In this document: piece by piece, positions 10,154-23,152 of the stretch
How positions within the stretch are numbered: the first letter of the stretch is position 1
Layout: the number at the start of each line of letters is the position of its first letter
Assembly: GCA_001599715.1 (NCBI GenBank)
Contig: BCHU01000001.1
Location: 1,039,634 to 1,103,633, forward strand
Length of the DNA: 64,000 bases
Direction: 5' to 3'
Source of the DNA: Phaeotremella fagi
Lineage: Eukaryota; Basidiomycota; Tremellomycetes; Tremellales; Phaeotremellaceae
Notes under the pieces: model-generated
Databases searched by the model: none
What the model was told of the DNA's origin: nothing
Seen by the model: the letters and a program-made list of their open reading frames with translations, nothing else
Made by a program: the position numbers and the translations under genes

Positions 10154-11340
10154 TTATACACCGTATTCCTCCCTTAAAGCTCGTTTCCTGACTTCCAACA
10201 ATATCTTCCCCATAGATTCAACATCAGGTTGAACAGGTGCCTGTAAACTCTGAACATCAATTACCGATAGGAAAGCAGCTGCCAACGCTGCTTGAGCTTG
10301 AGCGGCACTAGGATCGACTGTTTTGGAGGAAATCTCTTCTGTATCGGTTTTGAGTTTTTTGGAATCGCCATTGTCACCATTATCGACGACTTCTGTGGAT
10401 ATCGTTTCTTCTACTGATTCTGTCTCTGCCTTTCTTTTTGAAGATGTCCCGTTTTCTTGGGGTATAGGGGGTTGCGGTTTCGATGTTGATGGGTAAGGTA
10501 TCGTTGTTTCTATACCTAGAATTGACGTTGTTTCTGAAACCATTCTTTCCCAATCTACAAAAGAATGTCAGAAATGCATATTGATATCTTTGTGATACAC
10601 GACTTACCACTTTTTGCAGCCTCCTCTTCCTGTTCAGCAAGTTCCGGATCCATCTCATCGTTATCACCATAATAATCTGTTCCTTGATTTCGGTATTTCT
10701 GGAATGAAGCGTTCCGTGCAGATTCCTCAGTCGCTGCTTGGGCTGGATATCAAATGTCAGTCATGGGTTTGTCAAGACAGTTGGCATAACTTACCCCCTT
10801 TCGTGAACATTTCTTTAACTCCAGGTAGATCTTTCGCTCTCCCAAAATATCTGATCAAGCGTCAATCAGTCAATCGACTTCAAATCATAGACGATAACTC
10901 ACTTATATCCTCTGGTCCCAGGAACCTCTTTCCCTTCATCATCCAACATGGCTTGTTGACCTCTCTTGTAGTTAGCCCCACCGAGATTAACGATTTGAGT
11001 TTCGAAATGTCTTTTTTCACGCATGAGTTGATTGATCTCATCGTTCAAATCACGAATTTGATAATCGGTGAGTGATTCTATAAAGTAGTATTTCAATCAG
11101 TATCAAATTGGAACAGAGTGAAGCTGAATCAAACGTACCATCTTGAATCTTACTAACTTTCCTACTGATATCTCTTAAAATATCGCCTCTGTATCTTTCA
11201 CAATCTCTTAAACTTGAAACTGAAGATGCCATCCTGGGTCTCCTGTCACCTTTGATTCTGTTCCCCATTCCCATCTCTATGGCTTGAGATTCACGGAATC
11301 TATAGAGCATTGATTGAGCTTTTTCAGAGTTACGTGCCAT
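10154..11340 (-). CDS. ISY1: Pre-mRNA-splicing factor ISY1
   Basis: Exons 11340-11139, 11077-10903, 10850-10795, 10742-10608 and 10554-10154 give 322 aa. The N-terminus MARNSEKAQSMLYRFRE is almost invariant in Isy1 proteins and fixes the start. It continues with RDCERYRGDILRDISRKVSKIQ and DEINQLMREKRHFETQI, the helical region, then GGANYKRGQ and the GRAKDLPGVKEMF motif. Isy1 belongs to the Prp19-associated (NTC) complex and helps position the branch helix during the first catalytic step in the nucleus. The C-terminal part is low-complexity, rich in Ser, Glu and Lys, with nuclear-localisation-like SSKRKAE. The gene is convergent with the cell-wall protein gene (90 nt apart) and divergent to VTC4. 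Confidence 0.93.
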
Positions 11341-11582
11341 TTTGCGTAGATGTAGTTGGTGGTAGGTAGGTAGATGTGGATATAGGGTAGAGAGCAAATA
11401 GATTGACTAAGTGTAAGTTACTGTGCAGTTAGGTCGTCTGTATCACTTTCATTGTGTAAAGTACACGTATATACCTTCCCAATCAATCGAGCTAATCGGA
11501 GGGATGTTTTAAGCTCTCTGGTATTAAACATAAAATTCAGGTACCTTTTCGCCACTCGCACCCTTGAAGATTTGTTTAAACG

Positions 11583-11588
11583 CACGTT
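11583..11588. promoter_or_regulatory. Possible low-affinity Pho4 site (CACGTT)
   Basis: GCACGTTT matches the weaker class of Pho4 sites known from the yeast PHO5 promoter. It lies about 0.7 kb from the VTC4 start, far for a compact fungal promoter, so significance is doubtful. Confidence 0.2.
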
Positions 11589-12169
11589 TATGAGGCTGGA
11601 CCAGTTGAATTTGAATACCAAGATAGAGAGAAAGAGTAGCTACTGCACCACTACGACGAACCAGGAAGAAGTAGCTATAGCATACACGAAGCATAGCACA
11701 CCAACCCAACGTCCCAACAATCATCCTCAAGTTACTTACACAGACATCAAGCATTCATAATAGGTGAGTGTCGTCATTCCCTCCACTCTGTTTCGTATCA
11801 TCCTTTGGTTGGTCTTGAATCCAAAGGACCCAGTCACAAGACAAATTCCAGTAGTCTGTCTCCTTTTCTCCTTTGTTTTGTGCTACTGTGACTATCTGAT
11901 TCAATGATTTGATTTTGGGAAGAAGTGCTGACGTGTAAACTCTAATCTCTATTCAATTCAATTTAATAATCCAACTCGCCTCGTTCAACTTATCTACTTT
12001 CAACTTTCAACTTTCATAATAATTACATCAGATCTTTAACGATCCTCTCTTTCAGTCTCCTACTTAGTCCCGAATTCTGCGCCACATTCTAGTCTCCCCC
12101 CTGGATCTCTCCAGTAGGACATCTACTACTTTGAATTATTCAATCGGATTTCGAATTTCGAACAGATAT

Positions 12170-12177
12170 CCCACGTG
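12170..12177 (-). promoter_or_regulatory. Pho4-type E-box CACGTGGG upstream of VTC4
   Basis: Read on the minus strand the site is CACGTGGG, the high-affinity Pho4 recognition sequence in yeasts. Its core is about 125 nt upstream of the VTC4 start codon. VTC genes are classic members of the phosphate-starvation (PHO) regulon, including in Cryptococcus, so context and motif agree. Binding itself is inferred. Confidence 0.6.
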
Positions 12178-12299
12178 TGATATATCTTCCCTCCTATCAT
12201 CTTAATTTTACATATTACATATTCCTTTCAAACTTGATACTATCAAAAACCAAAATCAATATCTGGCTATAGTCTCCTGTTTGACAATCCTTCCGCACA

Positions 12300-15167
12300 A
12301 TGAAGTTCGGTCAACGTATCAAGGTAAGTTCCAATCGAACTCTTGGAGTCCCCTTTTCAATTCCTAACTTGACGGCTGGATAGGACGCTCGTTATGAAGC
12401 CTGGTCCGAACATTACATGAACTATTCCAAACTCAAGAAAGAGATCAAATCAGTTTCACCATGGTCCGATACAGCTGAAGCCCAATTCGTTCAACATCTA
12501 GGTGAAGAATTAGCCAAATGTGAACAATTTCAACGTGGAAAAGCTGAGGAAGTCATGGGTAGAATTGGAGAACTCGAATCTGAAGTGTCTGAACTGGTTA
12601 AAGCCGCCGATGAATTCGATGCTTTACATGACGAAGATGGAAATGGTGCTGATGCTGAAAGACAACATCATCACCATCATCGTCACCATGATGATGATGA
12701 CGGTGGAAGTGACGATGACGATGATGATGGATCAGATTCAGCTCCTTCTGAAGACAGTATCGAAGAGAGATTCAGAGAATTGGAAGAAGAAGTAGCCATC
12801 CTCGTAGCTGATGTTCACGATTTGGCTCTGTTCACTAAACTCAATTTCACCGGTTTCATCAAGATCGTCAAGAAGCACGATGTAAGTTATTGTTGAAAAC
12901 CTTTGCAGGGCATTACTTACTCTCTGACTTCTCCAGAAAATCACTGGTTTCTCCCTCAAAGCCACTTTCAACAACGACTACTTGAAAAACCATCCATTCT
13001 ACCGAATCAACTACGATCCAGTTATCGTCAAACTGTCCAAACTTTTCGATCTAGTTCGAACTCGTGGTCACCCAATCGAAGGTGATTCAAGTGCCGGTGG
13101 AAGTCAAAACGCTTTCATCAGACAAACCACCAAATATTGGGTATGTCATCTGTTTAATTAGCTTGAACGCAACTGATTCTCTTCAGGTTCACGATGAAAA
13201 CATCGTTCCTCTCAAACTTGCTATCCTTAAACATCTCCCTGTGTTAGGTGGGTTAAGGTGAATTACCTCAACTAACATTGTAGTCTTCGACTCCAACAAG
13301 GAATTTGAAATCAAGGATTCTGCTATTACGTCCATTTACTTTGACAACAACGATCTCGAGCTTTATCTCGGACGATTGGAAAAGACCGAAGGAGCTGAAG
13401 CTATCCGTATGAGATGGTACGGTGACGTTGACAGCAAGAACGTGAGTTACCTCTATTACCTAGAAAGTTTTCCTTGCTTATTTGACGGGATAGGTATTCG
13501 TTGAACGTAAAACTCATCGAGAGGATTGGACGGGTGAAAAATCAGTCAAGGAAAGAGTCATCATTAAAGAAGACAAGATGAACGATTTCCTCGCTGGTCG
13601 TTACGATCCCAGTGCCGATTTCGACAAGGGTTTGGCTACTGGTAAAAAGACAGCTAAAGCTGTCGAGTACGACAAACAGCTAGCTGCTGAGATTCAGTAC
13701 GCTGTTGTCTCTCGTAAACTCAAACCAAGTGAGTAATAAGACTGTAGTCCGTACCAATACTGACCCCTCACAGTGGTTCGAACATTCTACAACCGTACCG
13801 CTTTCCAACTCCCCGGTAACGCCACCGTCCGTATCTCCCTCGATACTGAGCTCAGTATGATCAGAGAAGACAATCTCGATGGCCAGGATCGTACCAAGGG
13901 TAACTGGCGTCGTAACGATGTTGGTATCGACCATCCGTTCGCCAACGTCGCTGCCAAGGACAAGGAACTTTTCCCATACGCCGTTCTCGAAGTCAAACTC
14001 TCAACCAGAGTTGGTGAAGTTGCACCGGAATGGGTTAGAGACCTCATCAACAGTCATTTGGTTGAATCGGTTCCCAAATTCTCAAAATTCATTCACGGTT
14101 GTGCAACACTTGTACCAGAACACGTTGATCTCGTTCCTTTCTGGTTACCACAGATGGATCAAGATATTCGAAAACCCGTCAGTTCAACTTCAAGAGTAGC
14201 TATTGAAAGACCACATTCGACTGCTCACTCCTCGACATCTGCACAAACCCCAGTTCCTCAATCACCATCTTCCGTCAACTTGGCTCAACCAGCTTACCAC
14301 GAACCAGTCTCTGAAGGTGAAGAGGATGAAGAATATCTGAATCAAGCCAGTAAAGACGAAGAAGCTCATTTACGTCTACCACCAGATGTCGCAGCTCAAG
14401 CTAGAGCTGCTCGAGATTTCCGTGAAAACAAACTCAGAGATGAAGCAGTTGCTCAAGCGGCTGCTTCAGCAGTTTCCAACGCTGTCACTTCATCAGTCCA
14501 AAACGGTGCAGGCGGTGTTAGCGGTATCCAAAAAGCCGGTGTCAAACAATACGATCCATCACTTCATATCGATCCTTTAGCCCCATCAGATAGATTCGAT
14601 CGTGACGTCTCGTTACTCGATGCCAAGAGTTTACAGAAACTCAACGAAGCTGCTGCAAGTGGTGGTATCCGATCGAACTGGGATGAAAACGATGATGGAC
14701 CAGCTGGGGACGCCGATAGGGAAGAAGGCGATGCGACGGTTTTCGTCAATCATTTCAGAGCTCCTGCGGGGAAGAAGATCGCAGTTCCAGTTAGAGTGGA
14801 ACCTAAAGTCACTTTTGCTGCTGAAAGGACGTTCATTAAAGTAAGTCTCAATCTTCAAGGAGCAAAGAAGAAACTAATAAGAGAACTTTAGTGGATGCAT
14901 TTCGGAGTTTTAATCTCTGCAGTCTCAATCACCATGCTCAACTTTATCGATCCAAACGATTCAGTCGGGATCCTCGCAGCCTTGTTGTTCACCATCACAG
15001 CAGTCTTGGTGATCGCATACAGTGCCGCCATGTTCGTTTACAGAACTTTGAAATTGAGAGCAAGAAGTGATGCTTATTACAACGATCGATTCGGTCCTTC
15101 GGCACTTTGTGGGATCTTGATGTTGTCCATCGCTATCAATTTGATTTTGAGAATTAGGGAATTGTAG
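12300..15167 (+). CDS. VTC4: Vacuolar transporter chaperone 4, polyphosphate polymerase
   Basis: Exons 12300-12323, 12384-12881, 12937-13140, 13187-13247, 13284-13441, 13494-13728, 13774-14840 and 14892-15167 give 840 aa. Domain order is SPX (residues 1-200, start [15 protein letters not shown], inositol-pyrophosphate-sensing lysines toward KIVKKHDKITG), the triphosphate-tunnel VTC catalytic domain ([18 protein letters not shown] with the paired basic residues, [11 protein letters not shown] and the metal-binding Glu in AVLEVKL), a long Ser/Ala/Glu-rich linker, and a C-terminal DUF202 membrane domain with three helices ([18 protein letters not shown] onward). It makes polyphosphate from ATP and feeds it into the vacuole. 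Presence of the tunnel residues separates VTC4 from inactive Vtc2/3. The SPX part has an extra His-then-Asp run near residues 95-120. A Pho4-like site lies upstream. Confidence 0.95.
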
Positions 15168-15459
15168 CAACGGAGTGGATTGTGGTCTCATGTTAGGTCT
15201 TTAGAGTGTTCGATAGGCTTTTGGTTTCTTGTCTACGGTTGAGTGAGGGACGGTCATGGAAGATAGTAAAAAAAATAATTACAAAATAGTGAATTTAATC
15301 AAGAGTTTCATCGAAATGCATAATCTGTAACCTTTGGAAATGCAGCGTGTGGTTGTGACACGCCGTACCATGCCTCAGAATATAGTCCGAACTGACGACA
15401 GAGCCATGATTGCAAGAACACAAGGAAATGCATACGACATTTTTAGGTAGTGTAAATCT

Positions 15460-17068
<1,609 letters not shown>

Positions 17069-17432
17069 TTTGATGTTGTTTTTATGATAGATGCTAGGTG
17101 GATGGATGTTGAAAATGAAAAGTCAATATCTAAATCTTTGATTTCTTCGGATTTCGAGTCCGAAAATAAGTTTAAAATTTGCTTCCGTTGGTCGATCAAT
17201 CCTGTATGATGAATGCAAGGGACAATTCAACAACTGGTTCTGCTTCTGCTTTTGCTTCTGTTTCTGCTTCTTCTCTGACTTCCATCTCCAATCCAGCTTT
17301 CTATATTCAGAGGGGAAATAGATACCCCAAACAGTGTCATCGAAAAAGTCTCTCGAAAAAAACCCATAAACATGCAAATCACCATTAACACCTGTACAAA
17401 GCACACCTCATCGTTTTGATCGGCCAATCAGA
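17069..17432. promoter_or_regulatory. Divergent promoter region LYS12 / Smr gene
   Basis: A 364-nt spacer between two outward-facing starts. It contains a (TTCTGCTTC)-like pyrimidine/G repeat at 17236-17272. No Lys14- or Gcn4-type site was evident by eye. Confidence 0.45.
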
Positions 17433-19789
17433 ATGGCCAAGAACAAGAACAAATCGAGGGATGCTTCTCAAACTCGTTCAGTCAAGGATGTTCCAAATCC
17501 ATCAATGGCTTCTGAGGAGATCATGGATCCATCGGTGCTAGTCGCTGTCCTATCCGTGGGTTTGATCGAGCTTTTGCTCTAAGCAACCATCCATGCTGAA
17601 ACCAGAACAGGCAGATCATCCGTTGATAGATTCATCACTTATATACGCTTTGATATCGGATTATGAACCTTCCCAGCTCAATTCCCAACTTTCAAATATC
17701 AAGGATCAATTAGCTATCCTTGAAGCTACTTTGGTACCCGATCCTGATTTCACTGTTGATCATATCGGCGGTGATGGAGAATCTGAGTTGGAGTTGGGTA
17801 TAAAAGAATTGGAGATTCATGATGACACAACGAAATCATCGAGTTCTGTTGGGATTGGAGCAAGTTCTATGAGTAGAACGACGACTTCGACTTCAACCTC
17901 GAGTTTTGATGGTCTTAGTGAATCTAATTTTGATGATGGTTTCATCGATGAGATCGATCTTTTGAAAACCCTTTTCCCAACTTTGTATGTTACAGTTCAT
18001 TGTTCACAGACTAACGGCACATAGATCATCAAAGGTCATCAAAGAATCCCTAAACACCTCGATCAATCTAGAAATCGCGATCGATCATCTATTGTCCGCT
18101 GAATTGATCAAAACTGTTGAAAGAGAGGGTGCGTGGCCTGAAGATGGTTATTCAAGTTCAGACGGAGATCACCAAACACAAATTACATCTGTCAAAGGTC
18201 CTCATCCGCCCTCATCATTTATACCGTTAGATCGAAAATCCAGATCCAAAAAGAAATCTCAATTGACTATCCCGATCGTTGATACCCTTCAAAGAAAGGC
18301 TTCTCCACTATCATCAAGACCTTCTTCACGGTCAAACTCTCAAACAGGTTCACGAATTGGATCATCAAAAGTTAACGGTCCATCATCGAACACTTGGCTC
18401 ACGATTTCTTCACTTGCAGAATACCTTGCACAATTGTTACCCCCAACTCCATCTACATATTTCCTTTCATATTGTCATTCACCAAAATACCGTTCTGCTT
18501 ATACAGCAATCAAAGCTTCGTTATTAGGTTTATCTACTCTAAACCAAAAACAAAAACATCAAAGTCAACAAGAAACGGAAATATCGAAAAGTTTGTTGCA
18601 AGAGATCTATGGTATCAGTTTACTTGATTCTGATTCCTCCTCGAAAAGGATTCAAGAGGATTTAGAGATTTGTTCGAGAATCTCTGGTAACGATGTCACG
18701 ACTGTTATGAATCTCATGGATCTCTTGGCTGAGATTAGTGAATGGCCCGGAGATGATGATATTCTGGATTCACTCTTGGATCAAGATGACGAGGTTTTGG
18801 TCATAGCCTCTGCACCTTCTTCACCGAAACTTGGATCACCGGTTGAAAACCTTCAAGCTCAAGAACAGATCTCCGAAAACGAGATTGATTGGACTGTAAC
18901 GACTAAACCTAAAAAACCAAAATCATCTGAACCAGCTATCAATTCAAATAGGATAACACAAAGACCGGTGATTCGTTCAGTAACCACTAAAACGGAAAGA
19001 GTTATCCCCGGAGCCAAGGTCAAAGCTCCAATCAGTAGTATCACCTCCAACCCCTCAACAACGTCCCTTCCAAATTTAAAAGACCAAGATCCATCGAGAC
19101 CACCTCGATCATCTGCGATGAGAGCGACAAAATCAGCTAAACATCCAGGTGGGATTGTGCATCTCCAAAATTGGAGAACTGTTTCGCATGTTCGACAAAA
19201 TCGTACCAAAACCCTACACCCCTTATCATCGAATATCCCAGCTTACGCCCGTGGAACGTTACCACAAGATCCAACACCCAATTCTCTCTACTCCGCCCCG
19301 ACTTCATCTTCAACACTAACATATGAAGAATGTCTAACCCAAGCCAGAAACGAACAAATGAAAAGAACAGCCGCTATCCGAAACGCCGGTAAGAACTTTA
19401 CGTTGACTCAAACGAATTCTAAGAATCGAGGATTGGTTTCTGGTTATTACGCCTCGGAAGCTAGACGAGCAACTGAGAAAAGTTTGGAATGGTCTTTGAA
19501 AGCTGCAAGAATAAAGATTGGGGATCAACTGATGGCTCGAAAGAATTCGATTGATTTACATGGTTTCACCGTTGATCAATCGAAGATTGTTTCTTTGGAG
19601 GCGGTGGTGGGATACTTTGATTCGGGGGGNGGGGAGGGTTTCAAAATCGTTACTGGGGTAGGGAGACATTCGGCAGGTGGTCATGGTGTACTTGGTCCGG
19701 CTGTTGCTAATTATTTAGAAAGTTTCGGTTGGAAAGTTGATAGAGGTGAGAATGGTCGTGGTTATCTTGTTGTCAGAGGACGACGATAG
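17433..19789 (+). CDS. CUE / DUF1771 / Smr-domain protein (Cue2/N4BP2-type candidate endonuclease)
   Basis: Proposed exons 17433-17555, 17584-17984 and 18025-19789 give 762 aa. From the N-terminus: a CUE-like ubiquitin-binding helix bundle (DLLKTLFPTLSSKVIKESLN, with the FP motif) near residues 165-200, a long Ser/Pro-rich region, DUF1771 (YEECLTQARNEQMKRTAAIR...YYASEARRATEKS) and a C-terminal Smr domain with SIDLHGFTVDQS, KIVTGVGRHSAGG and a final GYLVVRGRR. This layout is that of yeast Cue2, the endonuclease that cuts mRNA at collided ribosomes, and animal N4BP2; the DLHG and GRHS motifs are those of nuclease-active Smr domains. The first intron would be just 28 nt; if it is wrong, translation could start at the ATG at 17593. 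One unresolved base (N, 19630) falls in the Smr domain (residue X before GEGFKIV). Function is inferred from domain order. Confidence 0.8.
19630..19630. other. Ambiguous base (N) in assembly
   Basis: The base sits in a G-homopolymer (ggggggNgggg) inside the Smr domain coding sequence. The frame is intact on both sides when N is counted as one base, so it is a base-call problem in a G run rather than a frameshift. Confidence 0.95.
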
Positions 19790-19991
19790 GGGTCATTTTT
19801 TTCTTGTAGCTATTAGTATATTTTCTGGGGATTGGGTCATTTGTTTATAATTTTTGATTTTCTCATTTTTGTGTATAGACTATTAGATTCAGCGTATATC
19901 AACATGCATTCTTTTCGTAAACCATATCGAATAATCTCGTCACGTAATCAGAAACCGTCAAGAATCATGATCAAAATCTGTGCCAACGGAA

Positions 19992-21118
19992 CTACCAAGG
20001 ACAGATGGTATTGTCGCTAAATCCATTAGCATAGAACCAAGTTTTGAATCAACTTACAAATTCATCATTCGACCTGAAGTAGTATCCTTCTTAGCTTCAT
20101 CGATAGCAGCAAGCATTCCAGCTATTCACAGTAAATCCCATCATCAGCTTGAATCTGAACGTCAAGAATGAAAACATACGCATATTCTCAGCAAGTGTCA
20201 TAGGTGGTTTCTCCCATCCTCTCCATGCTGCACCTTGATATCCCATATCACTAAGATTTTCATATATCAGTTCAAAGAGATTTGATGGGAGAAATCTTGG
20301 GAATGACTTACGTATCGACATGACCTGGATTCATAGATATTGAAATTAATTCTGGATGTTCGAAATGAATTTTTCTAGTCTAAAGGAGTGGTAGTGTTGA
20401 TATCAACAACGACGTCAGCTTGCAACCAGACATACCAAATAATTAACAGCAGCCTTCCAACAGAATCAGCATCAACATCAACATCACCATCGTTCCATAC
20501 CAATCACTCACTTTAGTAATCCCGTAAGCTCCCATATGAGGTGGCCATTCTTTAGAGATACAACCTTGAGTTGAACTCATGATGACGAATTTCCCTTGAG
20601 TCCCATCGACATTTTGATGAACCTTGGGAGAGGAGAGTAAAGGTTGAACAGCTTGGAAGAGGATCAATGGACCTCGAACATTGATTCTGTAGAGGGTATC
20701 GAAATCTTGGACTTTGGTGTCTTTGATGAGATCCCAGGTGATGACTTGGGCAGCGTTGGCGATTACCTACCAGTGAGTAATTTTTTGGATGGATACTTAC
20801 GATATCGATAGAATCGATACCTTGTTTCTTCAATTCATTGATCGCCTTGAAGAATGATATCAGTGAATATTCAATGAAGTAAAAAGACGAAACTACATCA
20901 GCTGCATCAGTGATGATCTCAGAGTCAATCTTGACTACGACAAGGTCTCCATCTAATTTTGGCATCTTCTCAACATCTCGAACAGCTGCGATGACTTTAT
21001 AGCCCCTTTGAAGGTATTCTTTAACGAAGGCTAAACCTATGCTGATTTCATCAATACCTTGTATTTGAGATATGTCAACTTACCCTCTGTTAGCACCTGT
21101 GATGAGGATTGTTGGCAT
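19992..21118 (-). CDS. Short-chain dehydrogenase/reductase (sniffer/carbonyl-reductase-like)
   Basis: Nine exons (21118-21084, 21041-20897, 20845-20801, 20766-20512, 20453-20436, 20379-20312, 20250-20180, 20121-20058, 20016-19992) give 241 aa, normal for classical SDRs. The Rossmann motif ITGANRGIGLAF is assembled across intron 1, followed by IANAA (the NNAG-like motif), VIMSST (catalytic Ser), and YGITKAAVNYL (catalytic Tyr-x3-Lys), then NPGHVDTDMG. Basic residues in the loop after beta-2 (AAVRD) favour NADP. It resembles the fungal group of small cytosolic carbonyl reductases ending in a ...F-D-N-x-I-x-P-W tail. Substrate unknown. Exon 5 is an 18-nt micro-exon coding AAVNYL, which completes the active-site helix. 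The gene is tandem with MYG1. Confidence 0.85.
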
Positions 21119-21357
21119 TTTGTTAATTTGTTGTGAGATAACAGTTAGTAGATGATTAGATAATGGTGAGGGATAAAAGAGTTAGTATCGCCCCTATATT
21201 TATATCTTATTCATCACCCATCGCTTAAAATGATTGTGATTGATTGATGTTGATGTTGATGGATTAGAGGGCACGGATATCCAATAATAGTCAAAGGATG
21301 CCATCAGACAACTACTCGTGTTAGCCATCCAATCAATCTCCGTCCTCCACTCCCGCC

Positions 21358-22831
21358 TTACGCCTTATAACTCTGTCTAGCCATTTCCAAAACACCTTCA
21401 AAAGTTTCGTTCCCACCGATAAATCCAGCAGCATGACAAAACACACATCCAGGTATACCAGTGACCTCTGATAACTTGTCGTCGCGAACCCCACGCCATG
21501 GTTCAGGCATTGATTTTCTGTTTTTGAAAGAATCAACGGATTCCGGTACACACTGGATACGCCATTTTGATCCTGGTTCGTCCGCTTCTGGATATAGGAT
21601 GTAGAGAATTTGTGAAGGTGAGGGAGAGAGGGTTGGTTCTAGAGTGAATAGATGGTCTTTCCATGGGACCGACTGGAGGGTTGTTAGATTTGGATCTGGT
21701 TAGGTTTAGATAATTGACTTACTTGGTTGAAGACGACGATTGCACCACTTGGATCGACTTTCAATCGATTATCTAACGCTTCTTGAACAATGTCTCGGGC
21801 AGGTAACCAAGCCTTGGAGAAGTATTCCAATTGAGCATTGAACTCTGCCCCAGTTAGCTGAGAAGCGATAGAAAATCTAGCCTATGACTTGGTTAGCATT
21901 ATCCTACATTGATCAGCGACCAACTCACATCGTAAATCTCGTCGTTGGCAGGTTCGTTCCAATTTGGATTTAATCTTTTAACTTGTGATCCAAGATCCGT
22001 TCTGATGGCGTAGTTTGGAGGTGAGTCGGATGCGTTGACACCGTTATCAATGCTGCATCTAGTTTAGCTTTGGAATATCACATCTATCAACTCAACGACT
22101 TACGCATCGACAGATTCGATGAGTTCCTGATCGTCAGCCAGATTTCCAAATGTTGACTTACAGAATACAATTTAAGCCAAAGAATTTCAACTTTCGCATC
22201 ATCAACTGAAACACCTAACGACTGAGCGATAATCTCCTTCCCAAAATGTCTTCTCCATCAGTAAAGAACCAGCTAGTGCTTGACCTACTTATAAACTAAA
22301 CCAGCAGAACTTAATTTGATTTTATCGAAACCACCGAATCCGAAAACTTCAGTGAAACCCCTTTGATGATGATCGTATCTATTCGTGTTGGCGTCATAAA
22401 CACCACCAACATCTACGACGATATCTAGAGGTGCGACTACTAGATGAGAGACTGTCGGATGGGTTAAAACTCACGTTTAGCTGGATCTCTTGTTCGAACC
22501 AAGTCTGCATCTTTGAATTCTTGAGTCAATCGAAGTAGATAAACGGCCAATGCCTCTATTCATGAGTTTTAGCAGAATTTCCCTGATGATGATGTAGTCT
22601 GACTCACCATCACAATGGAATGTACCAGAGTGAGTACCGATGACCTATCGTTAGTTTTGGTTTCAACGGCTTTATACCTACTTTAGTTGACTTCATTCTT
22701 TTAGCTATAGGACTTGACATGAACGAAATGGAATGGGAGTGGATTGGAATGGAGCGGATTGGAATACGATGATAGACACTGGGGATGATATTGGATCTGA
22801 ATCTGAATGATTTTGTTAGATGTGTGATCAT
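21358..22831 (-). CDS. MYG1: MYG1 family (UPF0160) exonuclease
   Basis: Nine exons (22831-22682, 22644-22608, 22555-22475, 22439-22289, 22249-22162, 22126-22104, 22052-21929, 21881-21723, 21672-21358) give 375 aa. Signatures: VIGTHSGTFHCDEALA, DIVVDVGGVYD, NRYDHHQRGF (the DHH-type metal-binding site), SSAGLVYKHFG, ESVDAIDNGVNA and the C-terminal CVFCHAAGFIGGN. MYG1 is a DHH-fold enzyme; the mammalian protein is a nuclear and mitochondrial 3'-5' RNA exonuclease. The N-terminus before MSSPIAKR is Arg/Ser/Ile-rich and free of acids, a plausible mitochondrial leader, so the start at 22831 is preferred; the Met at residue 38 could give a second, nuclear form. The first intron is 37 nt with CTAAC only a few bases from the acceptor. 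Confidence 0.92.
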
Positions 22832-23152
22832 ACAATATGGGTTGAAGTTCTATTACAGAGTATGCCAAAACGTTGAGTGGAAATTAAATGTTGAATTTAA
22901 AGTTTATATAGGGTAGCATAGTTTCCCACGGTGTTGAATAATTAGACCCATTCAATCTTCACCAATGACTTGATTCGTCCATGTCCACCCAAGTCATCCA
23001 TCCAACTCTCATTCATCCATCTATCCATCTGTCTATCTATTCCACATCTCACTCACTCTAATCAATCACTACATCATCACCACTCACCCAAATCTCTCCA
23101 TCTCTCTCTACCCACCACTCCATCCCCGCAAAACACACAACACAACTCCACA
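22832..23152. promoter_or_regulatory. Divergent promoter region MYG1 / Cti6-like gene
   Basis: A 321-nt spacer. The half toward the PHD gene (22975-23150) is a C/T/A tract made of repeated CATCCATCTATC- and CACTCATC-like words, typical of leader regions before fungal starts. No specific operator recognised. Confidence 0.5.

Larger units (their letters stand above)
11341..12299. promoter_or_regulatory. ISY1 / VTC4 divergent intergenic region
   Basis: A 959-nt spacer with no supported gene; the 102-codon plus-strand frame at 11452-11760 lacks recognisable content. The half next to VTC4 is pyrimidine-rich (11990-12070, 12230-12290), which suggests a long VTC4 leader or promoter. It carries one strong and one weaker Pho4-like site, described separately. 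The rest shows nothing distinctive. Confidence 0.55.

Noticed and set aside
11452..11760. 102-codon plus-strand frame between ISY1 and VTC4
   Set aside because: No family signal; the region behaves like promoter and leader DNA.
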